A DNA stretch of 64,000 nucleotides, taken from Nocardiopsis ansamitocini. GTDB lineage: Bacteria; Actinomycetota; Actinomycetes; Streptosporangiales; Streptosporangiaceae. Below, in pieces: positions 1-7,759 of this stretch. Within the stretch, counting starts at the first letter, position 1. Each line of letters opens with the position of its first letter. The translations under genes were made by a program, and so were the position numbers. The notes under the pieces were generated by a model. It was given only the letters and a program-made list of their open reading frames with translations. It was not told where the DNA came from and searched no databases. The stretch covers positions 919,299 through 983,298 of the forward strand of contig NZ_BSQG01000001.1 of assembly GCF_030268225.1 (NCBI RefSeq). Reading direction: 5' to 3'.

Positions 1-1
1 A

Positions 2-337
2 AGTGCCTACGACCCGACCCACGGCCTGTTCAACAGCGGCTTGCTGGGGTACGCGGCACTTCCCGGCGGGCGCCTGCGCACCGTGACGCATTCGTACCGC
101 GACCTGATGGGGCACTTCCGCCGGCTCTGCACTGAATTGAACCCGACCCCGACGGACGTGGTGGCTATCGAGAACGGGATGACCGAGTTCGACCGTTGTG
201 TCCTCGCCGCGGTGGCTTTGTGGCGGGGGGCGTCGGTGGTCGCACTGGCCCCGGGGGAAAACGCTGCCACCGGGGCGGAGCTGGCACACGCGGAGGCGAC
301 CATTCGCGGCTACCCCTTTCCCTGCCGGATCCACTGA
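2..337 (+). CDS. Partial AMP-ligase-like fragment (5' end outside window)
   Basis: An open frame enters from the left edge and stops with TGA at 335-337, so only the last 111 residues are visible. The segment from about residue 29 to 75 (HSYRDLMGHFRRLCTEL, then DVVAIENG, then LAAVALWRGASVVALAPG) has the spacing of the N-terminal part of AMP-dependent synthetases, where a 'TYxEL' helix is followed by 'DVVAL..N' and 'LAVLxAGAVxVPL'. A complete ligase would continue for some 400 residues, but this frame ends at once in GYPFPCRIH. It may be a truncated adenylation-domain relic or an unrelated short protein. The homology is my reading of a weak pattern, not a secure family call. No clear partner genes are visible on this side. 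Confidence 0.4.
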   Translation, partial: SAYDPTHGLFNSGLLGYAALPGGRLRTVTHSYRDLMGHFRRLCTELNPTPTDVVAIENGMTEFDRCVLAAVALWRGASVVALAPGENAATGAELAHAEATIRGYPFPCRIH

Positions 338-434
338 TCTCCACACGGACCTGCCGGACCACGGCTGCGCGGACGGTGGGGCCGCCGCTCCCGATATGGC
401 CGGGGAAGCGGTTCGCTCAACGGCTTGCGGCCGG

Positions 435-929
435 CTAGACGAGGTCGATCTCGAACCAGGAGACGTGGGTGGCCTCTGTGCGGTATTCACCGTTGCGCGA
501 GGTGCAGTCCTCGATGATGAGCTTGCCCCGGCCGTGCTCGCCCTCGTCCTCCCGGGTGACGACCGCGACCTCATCCGGGTCCTTGTCCCCCTGGTCGGCA
601 ACAGCGATGCGGACACAGCCCGGACTCACCCGGATGAACAGTGTCATCACTCCGCCGATCTGGCCGGAACGGGAGTGCAGAAGCGCGTTGGTCGCGAGCT
701 CGCTGACCGCGAGCTCCGCGTCGTCCAGGATCGCTTCGGGGTAATTGGCGCGTTCGAGGAATTCCCGGACCCGTGCCCGGATCGAGCGGACCGCGGTGAG
801 GTTGCCGATACAGCTCCACACGGTGTGGTCGGTGGCCGACCCGGTGAGCTCGCTGGTGTCGATGGCGGGCGCGTCGTAGGGGTCGGCAGCGTCGCACGCG
901 CGCAACCGCTGCGAGTCGGTCATCCCCAT
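435..929 (-). CDS. RsbW/SpoIIAB-type ATP-binding protein (anti-sigma factor-like HATPase)
   Basis: Encodes about 164 residues of a single GHKL-type ATPase domain of the kind that acts as anti-sigma factor or serine kinase in actinomycete sigma-B-like partner-switching networks. Visible motifs are the N-box region (DDAELAVSELATNALLHS), a G1-like DQGDKDP stretch and a G2-like GRGKLIIEDC. The ATG at 929 is chosen because GGGAG lies four bases upstream; a second ATG two codons later is also possible, and the frame is open further upstream to 1046 without a good ribosome site. No anti-anti-sigma partner is adjacent, as is usual for the many orphan copies in Streptomyces-like genomes. Soluble, cytoplasmic. 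The sigma factor it might bind cannot be inferred from sequence. Confidence 0.85.
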   Translation of the reverse strand: MGMTDSQRLRACDAADPYDAPAIDTSELTGSATDHTVWSCIGNLTAVRSIRARVREFLERANYPEAILDDAELAVSELATNALLHSRSGQIGGVMTLFIRVSPGCVRIAVADQGDKDPDEVAVVTREDEGEHGRGKLIIEDCTSRNGEYRTEATHVSWFEIDLV

Positions 930-1792
930 ATCACTCCCATCACAACCCGCCCTCGGACACCCGCCCGGGCGCCTCGCGGATCTCCTTGGCAAAAGGCACC
1001 CCGACAGCACAACACATCGACGTCGCCAGTGGTACGGCAGCCCCACAAAAGGCCGTCATGTGTCCTCTCGCAATAAGACAAAGGACGCGTCTACCGCCCA
1101 CGAATCCTCCCTCGTGAACTGCGAACTCAGGACATCTGCCGACTGGGGTCCGACTGACGGGGCCTGCACGACGCACTGTCGCGACACAATCGAGACCGAA
1201 CAGCCGACCGAATGCATTCCGGGAACGGTAACCATTGTCATAGAACCCACGACTCGTGGATCACTCGGGCACCAACCGTCTCGGTAACACCTGAAAGGCT
1301 ACTAGGGAAGAACGCGTTCGTCGGTAAGGACGGGAGCGGAAAGAACGCCCCGTCGCTGCTGCTCACCCGCTCCCTGTCCGGCATCGGCGTTCCCGCCGCG
1401 ACCGCTGGCACCGAATCGGCCCGCGGCAAGCCGCTACCGGGCGTGTCGCGATTGCGGGCCAACCGGCCCCGGCCCTTCCCACTGCCGGCCGCCCCCGGCC
1501 TGGGCCCCGAGAAACCACTCGGACCTGCGCGGCCACAGAAAAACCTGTGGGCGATCGGCCTTGGGCCGTTCGCCCGAGAACCGGGCTCAAGACAAGCAGG
1601 GGCACCGATTCGAGGGCCGCCCGGGGCTTCCCGGCCCCAGAGCGGCCACCGGCGACAACAGGTCCGCCCTCCCGCTCACGCAGCACGGGCTGCCCCTGAA
1701 CACCGCCTGTTCGGCCGTTGTCATGAGGGCGGGCCGGTGAGTCGGGTAGAGATTGGAGGAAGGCCGCAGGACAAGGACGCGGCCACCCCCGA
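930..1792. other. Long intergenic region between divergent anti-sigma ATPase and idi
   Basis: About 860 bases without a convincing gene. Open frames on both strands here are Arg/Pro-rich, lack ribosome sites and have no recognisable motif. The leftmost part must hold the promoter and leader of the leftward ATPase gene. The rest (1300-1780) is very GC-rich and resembles eroded coding sequence, but I recognise no protein. I see no strong hairpin terminator or palindromic operator in it. Confidence 0.4.
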
Positions 1793-2374
1793 GTGACCCG
1801 AGCGAGAGGCACGAGTAGATTGACCGCCACAACCGCACCACGCGAGCAGGTCGTCCTGTTGAGCGAAGACCTGTCCCCCATCGGCGAGGCCGACAAGGCC
1901 ACTGTGCATACCGGCCAGACTCCACTGCACCTGGCCTTCTCCTGTTACGTACGGGATGCGCAGGACCGGATCCTGGTCACCCGGCGAGCCCTCTGCAAGA
2001 AGACCTGGCCCGGCGTGTGGACCAACAGCTTCTGCGGACACCCTGCACCGGGTGAGGACCGTACTGCCGCGGTGTATCGCCGCGCCCGGACCGAACTGGG
2101 CCTCGAACTCGAATCCGTTCGACTGGTACTGCCGGATTTCCGCTACCGGGCGGTGTCGGCGGAAGGCATCGTGGAAAACGAGTTCTGTCCGGTCTACACA
2201 GCAGTCGCCGGTAACGACCCGCTCCCCGACCCCGACGAGGTAGCCGAGTACCGCTGGGTGTCCTGGACCGGCCTGGCCCGTCTCGCCGAGGAAGCCCCCT
2301 GGTCCATCAGTCCGTGGGCTGCCATCCAGGTCCCGTTGCTGGACACAGCCGCCCAAAACCGCTGGAAGGTCTAG
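1793..2374 (+). CDS. idi: Isopentenyl-diphosphate delta-isomerase (type I, Nudix fold)
   Basis: Interconverts isopentenyl and dimethylallyl diphosphate, balancing the C5 units made by the MEP pathway, whose dxr and ispG genes lie a few kilobases downstream. The 193-residue product has the type I signatures: VRDAQDRILVTRRA, then TNSFCGHPAPGE with the catalytic Cys and metal-binding His, and ENEFCPVYTA with the conserved Glu residues; WSISPWAA forms the C-terminal helix. Length matches the family. The start is uncertain: GTG 1793 has no ribosome site, while an in-frame TTG at 1820 follows GAGAGG by twelve bases and would remove nine residues outside the conserved domain. It stands alone, transcribed towards the Crp gene. 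Cytoplasmic Mg/Mn-dependent enzyme. Confidence 0.93.
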   Translation: MTRARGTSRLTATTAPREQVVLLSEDLSPIGEADKATVHTGQTPLHLAFSCYVRDAQDRILVTRRALCKKTWPGVWTNSFCGHPAPGEDRTAAVYRRARTELGLELESVRLVLPDFRYRAVSAEGIVENEFCPVYTAVAGNDPLPDPDEVAEYRWVSWTGLARLAEEAPWSISPWAAIQVPLLDTAAQNRWKV

Positions 2375-2927
2375 AGCAGCACGTTTCCCATCCGCGTGAC
2401 CGATCCAGCAGACGTCCGGACCACGACCGTCGAGAGTCCCCGGGCCGGCGCGACAGGACCGGCCACCACATGCGATCGCGACGCGTCGCGTGGGAGGGTG
2501 TGCGCAGAATCGAATCGCCCGGTCTTCAGCACAGCAGGGAGTCCCCTCCTCTGACCGAGCCGCGCAGGCGAGCCGGCCGTCGCAGGTGGGGACACCCGGG
2601 CCCATCGGATGCGAACAATCGACCTGTTCATGGGACTGTCGCACCAAAGGGACCGGAAGCCCGCCGATTGTGGAAGCGGGGGCGGGCCGGGCGACCTGCC
2701 CCGTCCTTGCGCGTCGTGTCACCCAATCGCCATCGATACGCCTCCCTGTCACCAACGGCAGGTTTGTCGCCCTTATCCTTCTTGAGAAGAAGGTAACCTT
2801 CATTCCACCCCTCGCCGTTTTCGGGCAACCGTTTTCGGGGAATGGCTAGGCCCACTCTCCGGGACACGGCAACGTCGAGGTCCCCCTCCCAGCAGCACTC
2901 TGCATCCGCGACACGGAAACCTGGACG
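2375..2927. other. Intergenic region upstream of the Crp/Fnr gene
   Basis: No supported gene in this 550-base stretch. The right half becomes A/T-richer and contains two ordered elements. One is a perfect interrupted palindrome CCTTCTT-GAG-AAGAAGG at 2777-2793. The other is a tandem 10-base direct repeat CGTTTTCGGG at 2816-2825 and 2830-2839. Both sit 90-150 bases before the regulator start and are candidate promoter or operator elements. Neither resembles the classical TGTGA-N6-TCACA Crp site. Confidence 0.4.
2777..2793. promoter_or_regulatory. Palindrome upstream of crp-like gene, candidate operator
   Basis: CCTTCTT GAG AAGAAGG is a perfect 7-base inverted repeat with a 3-base centre, 135 bases before the regulator ATG. 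Its position fits a regulator-binding site, possibly autoregulatory. A weak stem-loop in the leader RNA is the alternative. The protein that would bind is unknown. Confidence 0.3.
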
Positions 2928-3641
2928 ATGCGGCTCGATGGCTCCCGCGCTTGGCCCGACAACAGCGTCGTCGGCAGGCTCACCGCCCCTCAGCGCGACG
3001 AACTACTCTCCCTTGGCACCCGGCGCGAGTTCGCCGCAGGCCAAGTCCTGCTGCGCCAGGGAGAGCTCAGCACCCACCTGTTCGTTCTGACCAACGGACA
3101 CGTGAAGATCATCAGCGAGTCCGACACCGGACGCACCATCCTGCTGGCGGTACGCTCACGCGGCGACCTGGTGGGCGAACTCGCCGGCATGGACGCCAGC
3201 CCGCGCATGGCCCGTGTCGTCGCGATCGGCGCCATCTCCACCCGCGTGCTGGGCTTCTCCGAGTTCGAGGCTTTCCTTGAACGCACCCCGGCCGCGGTCA
3301 AGATCGTCAATGCCTCGATCGCGGGAAAACTGCGATCGGCCACCGACAAGATCGTCGACTTCAGCAGCCAGGAAGTGCCGGTCCGGGTGGCCCGGGCGCT
3401 CCTGCGCATCCTCGCCGACCACGGGCGTCCCGCTCAGGGAGGCGTCTCCATCGGGATCCCACTCACCCAACCCGAACTCGCCGCGATCGTGGCCGCCTCC
3501 GAACCGGCAGTGCACAAGGCCCTGGCCGAACTACGCAAGCACGGCGTGATCAGCGTCGGCTACCGCAACTACATCGTGCTCGACCTCCCCCGGCTACGGG
3601 AGTGTGCCGACCCTCCGGAGAACATTTCGACAAGACCGTAG
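2928..3641 (+). CDS. Crp/Fnr family transcriptional regulator
   Basis: A 237-residue regulator with an N-terminal cyclic-nucleotide-binding beta-barrel (about residues 15-130), a dimer helix (about 120-155) and a C-terminal winged helix-turn-helix (about 175-225, LTQPELAAIVAASEPAVHKA). The phosphate-binding-cassette region reads GELAGMDASPRMARV, so the Gly-Glu and the Arg that contact cyclic nucleotide phosphate in CRP appear conserved, although the usual Ser/Thr after the Arg is Met. No Fnr-type cysteine cluster is present. The next gene, 99 bases downstream on the same strand, is a nucleotide-cyclase-like protein. This suggests the pair forms a dedicated ligand-making and ligand-sensing unit. 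The ligand and target genes are unknown. Confidence 0.9.
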   Translation: MRLDGSRAWPDNSVVGRLTAPQRDELLSLGTRREFAAGQVLLRQGELSTHLFVLTNGHVKIISESDTGRTILLAVRSRGDLVGELAGMDASPRMARVVAIGAISTRVLGFSEFEAFLERTPAAVKIVNASIAGKLRSATDKIVDFSSQEVPVRVARALLRILADHGRPAQGGVSIGIPLTQPELAAIVAASEPAVHKALAELRKHGVISVGYRNYIVLDLPRLRECADPPENISTRP

Positions 3642-3740
3642 CAATACGGGATCTCAACTCGCGTTTCGCGCGACGGTGGGTGCGGGCACCCCCACGCGCC
3701 TGCCCACCGCGCACCACCCCTGCAAGAAACGAGGTTCCGG

Positions 3741-4484
3741 ATGGAGTATCCGACCCCCGCCATCCGTCGGATGTGCCTGGCCGTGGACGCCGAAGCATAC
3801 AGCGGACGCAACCGTCGCTCCCAGAGCGAAATTCAGGAATGGCTGATCAGGATCATGGATCTGGTCTGCGAAAACGCCAATCTGGACCGATCCTGCTGGG
3901 AGGTGCAGGCACAGGGCGACGGCGAACTCGCGCTGCTCCAACCGGGGATAGAGGAGGCGCGGGTGATCGCCTACTTCACCCACGAGCTCGCCATGGCCCT
4001 CTACCACCACAACGCCGATCTGAAAGACGAGTCCCGGCTGCGGCTACGGGTGGCCTTCGATCAGGGCAACGTATCGCTGGGCGCCAACGGCTACGCAGGT
4101 GCTGCGGTGGTCTCGGTCTGCCGGCTGCGCGACTCCGCCGCCGCGAAGCGTGCGCTGCGCGACAACCCCGAAGTCGACTTCGTCCTGACCGTCTCCGACT
4201 CCATCTACACCGACGTCGTTGACCAGGGGGATTACGACCTTTACAGCAGGGAGTTCACCCCGGTCGAGGTCAGCGACGAGGACAAGCGCTTCCGCACCCG
4301 CGCCTGGGTGCACGTGCCCACCGCACACCCCCGTGTCCAAGCGGCCCCTCCCTACCAGGACTTCTCCCCCGACCAGATGCGTTGGTGGCCGCCCCGGATC
4401 ACCAACACCGGCCCCCAGGCCCACGTGCGCTACAACTACGGGACGGTGACCGTCAACGGCGGTACCGGCGACAGCGCCGGCTGA
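3741..4484 (+). CDS. Class III nucleotide-cyclase-like protein with Gly/Asn C-terminal tail
   Basis: A 247-residue protein with the outline of an adenylate/guanylate cyclase homology domain. AVDAEAYSGR (Asp16) matches the first metal-binding Asp of FxDxxGxT, QAQGDGELALL (Asp60) matches the second metal Asp in the GDxxxAxF hairpin, and LRLRVAFDQGNVSLGANGYAG matches the 'R-x-GIHxGxV..G' strand. Divergence around the canonical substrate residues makes activity uncertain. After about residue 200 there is a linker with WWPPRITNTGPQ, then a tail YNYGTVTVNGGTG. That tail resembles the Gly/Asn/Val motifs of several conflict-type proteins elsewhere in this window. It follows the Crp regulator in the same direction, with GAGG before the ATG. 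Best read as the enzyme or sensor half of a cyclic-nucleotide signalling pair; a catalytically dead pseudo-cyclase remains possible. Confidence 0.65.
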   Translation: MEYPTPAIRRMCLAVDAEAYSGRNRRSQSEIQEWLIRIMDLVCENANLDRSCWEVQAQGDGELALLQPGIEEARVIAYFTHELAMALYHHNADLKDESRLRLRVAFDQGNVSLGANGYAGAAVVSVCRLRDSAAAKRALRDNPEVDFVLTVSDSIYTDVVDQGDYDLYSREFTPVEVSDEDKRFRTRAWVHVPTAHPRVQAAPPYQDFSPDQMRWWPPRITNTGPQAHVRYNYGTVTVNGGTGDSAG

Positions 4485-4486
4485 GC

Positions 4487-4502
4487 GCCCCCAGACGGGG
4501 GC
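4487..4502 (+). terminator. Hairpin after the cyclase-like gene
   Basis: GCCCCC AGAC GGGGGC begins two bases after the TGA. A short GC-only stem without a T-run is typical of actinobacterial terminators. Confidence 0.55.
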
Positions 4503-4580
4503 CGGTCCACCGCTCGGACGCGGCCAGGATCCGGCTCCCCCGTCCGCGTCCGCACGGGCAGGTGACGGGCGCGGGTGGAA

Positions 4581-4625
4581 CCGGGATGACGCGGGGAGAA
4601 GTGGACGGGACCCGCGTCATCCCGG
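4581..4625. terminator. Bidirectional terminator between convergent genes
   Basis: A perfect 15-base inverted repeat (CCGGGATGACGCGGG and its complement) with a 15-base loop lies between the convergent cyclase-like and acetyltransferase genes, 35 bases from the latter's stop. It can terminate transcription from both sides. Confidence 0.75.
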
Positions 4626-4659
4626 ACGGCCGCAGGTGCGGCAGGAACCGTCGTCCGGG

Positions 4660-5511
4660 TCAGAAGAGGATCGACATGACCTCCCCGACCTCGCGGAATC
4701 CCACTTTCTGGTAGACCGCGCGCGCCGGGGTGTTGAAGTCGTTGACGTAGAGGGTGACCCGGGGCGCGATCTCGGCACGCGCCGCCTGGACGACCGCGGC
4801 CATCCCCGCCACGGAGTGTCCGCGTCCGCGCAGGTCGGGATGGACCCAGACGCCCTGTACCTGGCAGACGTGCGGTGTCGCCGCCCCCACCTCTGCCTTG
4901 AACACGACCCTGCCGTCTTCGATCCGGGCGAACGCGCGTCCCATCCGGACCAGCTCCTCGACCCGTGCACGGTACAGCGCACCGCCGTCACCGGAGTCGG
5001 GAGGGACCCCGACCTCCTCGGTGAACATCGCCACGCAGGCAGGAAGCAGGATGCCGAGCTCGCTCATGCGCACCCGGCGCACCAACGGGTCCGGGACGAC
5101 CGCAGCGGGAATCTGCTCCGCCTCGAGCACCGGCTGGCGGGTCCGGATGACCCGGGCCGGCCCCCAGTACGGGCCGAGGCGCTGCCACAGGTCGGTGACG
5201 GCAGCAACCGGTCCGACGATGGAAGAACAGCGCCGTCCCTGCCAACGGGCGTGGCCGGCAAAGTGCCTGACGGCATCGGGGCCGGCATTGACCGGGACGA
5301 GGTTGGCTCCGGCGTAGCACAATGCGGTGATGGAGCCGTGCTCGACGTACCCCCAGAGCTCACCGCCGAGCCGGCCGGGGTTCAGCCCGGCAGCGCGCAG
5401 TCGTGAACTGACGAAGACATTGCCGACGGGGTCGGCATCGAGCAGGGCGTGCACGGCGGCACTGTCGCCTTCACCGAGCACACGTACCGGCGAGGTCCGC
5501 AGCACCCGCAT
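4660..5511 (-). CDS. GNAT N-acetyltransferase with DUF4081 N-terminal domain
   Basis: A 283-residue protein. Residues 1-110 form the actinobacterial DUF4081 domain (VFVSSRLRAAGLNP, LWGYVEHGSITALCYAGANLVPV). Residues 170-283 form a GCN5-related acetyltransferase fold with the acetyl-CoA pyrophosphate loop QGVWVHPDLRGRGHSVAGM and the terminal LYVNDFNTPARAVYQKVGF strand-helix. Actinobacteria keep this family next to ispG (Rv2867c next to gcpE in Mycobacterium), and here it lies in the same orientation downstream of ispG but separated by a hydrolase gene. The ATG at 5511 is preferred because AGGTGAGG sits just upstream; longer reading to 5877 would overlap the hydrolase gene and is Arg/Pro-rich. 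Substrate unknown. Cytoplasmic. Confidence 0.88.
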   Translation of the reverse strand: MRVLRTSPVRVLGEGDSAAVHALLDADPVGNVFVSSRLRAAGLNPGRLGGELWGYVEHGSITALCYAGANLVPVNAGPDAVRHFAGHARWQGRRCSSIVGPVAAVTDLWQRLGPYWGPARVIRTRQPVLEAEQIPAAVVPDPLVRRVRMSELGILLPACVAMFTEEVGVPPDSGDGGALYRARVEELVRMGRAFARIEDGRVVFKAEVGAATPHVCQVQGVWVHPDLRGRGHSVAGMAAVVQAARAEIAPRVTLYVNDFNTPARAVYQKVGFREVGEVMSILF

Positions 5512-5695
5512 CACCTCACCTGGGAGCGTCCGCCAGAGGCGGCAGGAGATCCCGGCGCCTCTCGACCCAATCGTATCCACCGGACGTCGGAAAACGCCCG
5601 CTTCTGACGGTTTATGGCTGGGCGTCGGCCATCCTCTGTGTCCACTCGCGCCAACTGTCCCCGGCCGTTCCAGGGTAGTCCGCGCCCGTCGGGGA

Positions 5696-7267
5696 TCATG
5701 CCCCGAGGCGGTGGTCGAGACCGGGGATCCCCCGGTCGGGGTCTGCCTGCGCGTTCTCGGGACGACGCGGCTGGGGCTGGGGTGGGGGCGCGCAGGTGAG
5801 GTCGGCCCCGTTGGAACCACCACCGGCCGCGGGCAGCGTTCCCTCACGCAGATAGGCGGCCACGGCCAGGTCCACACAGGCGTTGTCCCCGAAGGAGACG
5901 CCGTGGGTGACGCCCCCCTGTTCGATGATCAACCGGGACGAGGGGAAGCGCGCGTGCATCGCGTATGCGCCCGCGACGGGAGTCGGTCCGTCCTCCGTGG
6001 CTTGGACGATCAGTGCACTCGCGACGGACCGGCCGTCCACCTGGAACCACGGGCCGCCCTTGACCGGCCAGAACATACAGGGACCGTTGTACCAAGTATT
6101 GTTCCAGGCCATGAACGGCGCCTCGTCGTGCAATCGTCGGGCATCGGTGCGCCAGGTCGCCCAGTCACGCGGCCAACGCGCGTCGGAGCACTGGGTGGCC
6201 AGGTACGCACCGTGGCTGGGATCGGAATCGGCGTCTTCGCCGAGTTTCTCGTGCATCGAGAGCAGGGGCTTGGCATCTGCGCCGCGGACGTAGGCGGAGA
6301 GAGTCTGTGCAAGGGAGGGCCAGTAGGTGCTGGCGTAGGTGGCGGGCAGGAAGATGTTCTCAAATTCCGTGGCGCCGACAATCCCGTCCAGGGGCTGGGC
6401 GGCCAGGTCGTCGCGGGCCGAGTAGTAGCGTTCGGCGACCTGCTGGCCAGTGGTGCCCAACCGGTAGTCGGCGTCGTACCGGGCGATCCAGCCGAAGAAG
6501 TTGCGCGCTGCCGCGTCCAGTGAACGGCTTTGCAGCAGATTGCTCCCGTACCAGGGGTTGTCGGGATTGACCACGCTGTCGAGGACGATGCGGCGCACGC
6601 TGTCGGGGTAGAGCGTGGCGTAGACGCCGCCCAGGTAGGTGCCGTAGGAGTATCCGAGGTAGTCGATGCGTTCGACTCCCAGTGCGGTGCGGATCGACTC
6701 GATGTCGTGGGCGCTGTCCACGGTGCGGATGTGGCTCAGCAGCGCACCGTTGCGCTCACGGCAGGCCTCGGCGTACACGGCGACCCGGTTCAGCAGGGTT
6801 TTCTCTGCCGAGGCGTCGGCAGGCACCGAACTGGGGCGCGCCGCCTCGAAATAGCGGGGGTCGCACTGGACGGCGGGGGTGGAGGCTCCCACACCGCGGG
6901 GGTCGAAGCTCACCACGTCGTAGGACTCGCGCAGATCGTCGGGCAGCCCTTGGGCGACGATGGCCGCCCAGTCCCGTCCCGGGCTTCCCGGTCCACCGGG
7001 GTTGACCACCAGGGTTCCGGCTCGCTCGGCCCGGGCCGGCACTCTGGACAGCGCCAGTGTCACGGTTTCCGTGGCCCCGGAACCGCCGCGCTGCATCGGC
7101 ACGGCCAGCGAGGAGCACTCGGGTTGGATGTCGCCGCGCGGTTCGAGATCGGCACATACCGCCCACTCAAGCTTCTCCTGTGCGACCGCCGGCCCGGCCG
7201 CCAACCCCGCGGCAAGCAGCGTCCCCACCGTGACCGCCCCGACCGCCCCGCCCGCGCCTCGCCGCAC
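5696..7267 (-). CDS. Secreted alpha/beta hydrolase, tripeptidyl aminopeptidase (TAP-like) family
   Basis: Encodes 523 residues with an N-terminal signal peptide (Arg-rich start, hydrophobic VGAVTVGTLLAAGLAAG, cleavage near AVA-QE at residue 29). The mature part is the serine-exopeptidase alpha/beta hydrolase family: oxyanion-loop motif LVVNPGGPGSPG, nucleophile elbow GYSYGT (Ser207), charge-relay Asp in ATEDGPTPV and His in GGVTHGV, with the family's C-terminal TAP-like domain and several paired cysteines. The last 35 residues are Pro/Gln-rich and low-complexity. Likely releases N-terminal peptides from extracellular proteins. The start is GTG at 7267, with GGAGG very close and AAAGG ten bases upstream. 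It lies between ispG and the DUF4081 gene, all leftward. Confidence 0.88.
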   Translation of the reverse strand: MRRGAGGAVGAVTVGTLLAAGLAAGPAVAQEKLEWAVCADLEPRGDIQPECSSLAVPMQRGGSGATETVTLALSRVPARAERAGTLVVNPGGPGSPGRDWAAIVAQGLPDDLRESYDVVSFDPRGVGASTPAVQCDPRYFEAARPSSVPADASAEKTLLNRVAVYAEACRERNGALLSHIRTVDSAHDIESIRTALGVERIDYLGYSYGTYLGGVYATLYPDSVRRIVLDSVVNPDNPWYGSNLLQSRSLDAAARNFFGWIARYDADYRLGTTGQQVAERYYSARDDLAAQPLDGIVGATEFENIFLPATYASTYWPSLAQTLSAYVRGADAKPLLSMHEKLGEDADSDPSHGAYLATQCSDARWPRDWATWRTDARRLHDEAPFMAWNNTWYNGPCMFWPVKGGPWFQVDGRSVASALIVQATEDGPTPVAGAYAMHARFPSSRLIIEQGGVTHGVSFGDNACVDLAVAAYLREGTLPAAGGGSNGADLTCAPPPQPQPRRPENAQADPDRGIPGLDHRLGA

Positions 7268-7759
7268 ACCCTCCGCCTTTCACGTGATTCGTGATCAGAC
7301 GAATTCTCTCCGTAAACAGCGCTCATTCGGTGAAGCGACACGACGGCCTGTCCGCCCACGGCAAATCATCGCCGGAAACGAATCCGGCTACGGCCACCGA
7401 CCATCGATGATGTGCCGACCGCCGTAGCCTCATTCGAGCACGCACCCCACGACCTGCTCCGCCCGAGTAGCGAGCGCTGGAGCGCAGTCTCTCCAGCGCT
7501 CCTTCGACGGCATCGCGCCGGGTGCGGTCGACTCGTGGTGGGGAGTAACGGCTTGCCGTGGAGGCGGGCGCCGGAGCGCAGCGCCTGTCCGCGGATGCCC
7601 GACAGCGGATCGGCTGCCGCTGTCACGGGATTCCGGCTCACGGCACCCCGGCGATCGCGGTTGATCCTGACCGCTCAGGAATCTCGTCCACGGGATCACA
7701 CGCCCCTGGCGGATATCCGCCGCTCTCCCGCGCACCGATCCCCATGGACGAGGGCGGGG
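7268..7759. other. Intergenic region between ispG and the TAP-like hydrolase
   Basis: About 490 bases. It must hold the promoter of the leftward hydrolase. The part at 7268-7440 is relatively A/T-rich (GATTCGTGATCAGACGAATTC and following) and is the likeliest promoter area. No protein-coding signal with a ribosome site is seen, and no clear terminator hairpin after ispG. Confidence 0.35.

Noticed and set aside
1212-1796. Open frame upstream of idi
   Set aside because: No ribosome site, low-complexity Arg/Pro/Gly composition, and no recognisable protein.
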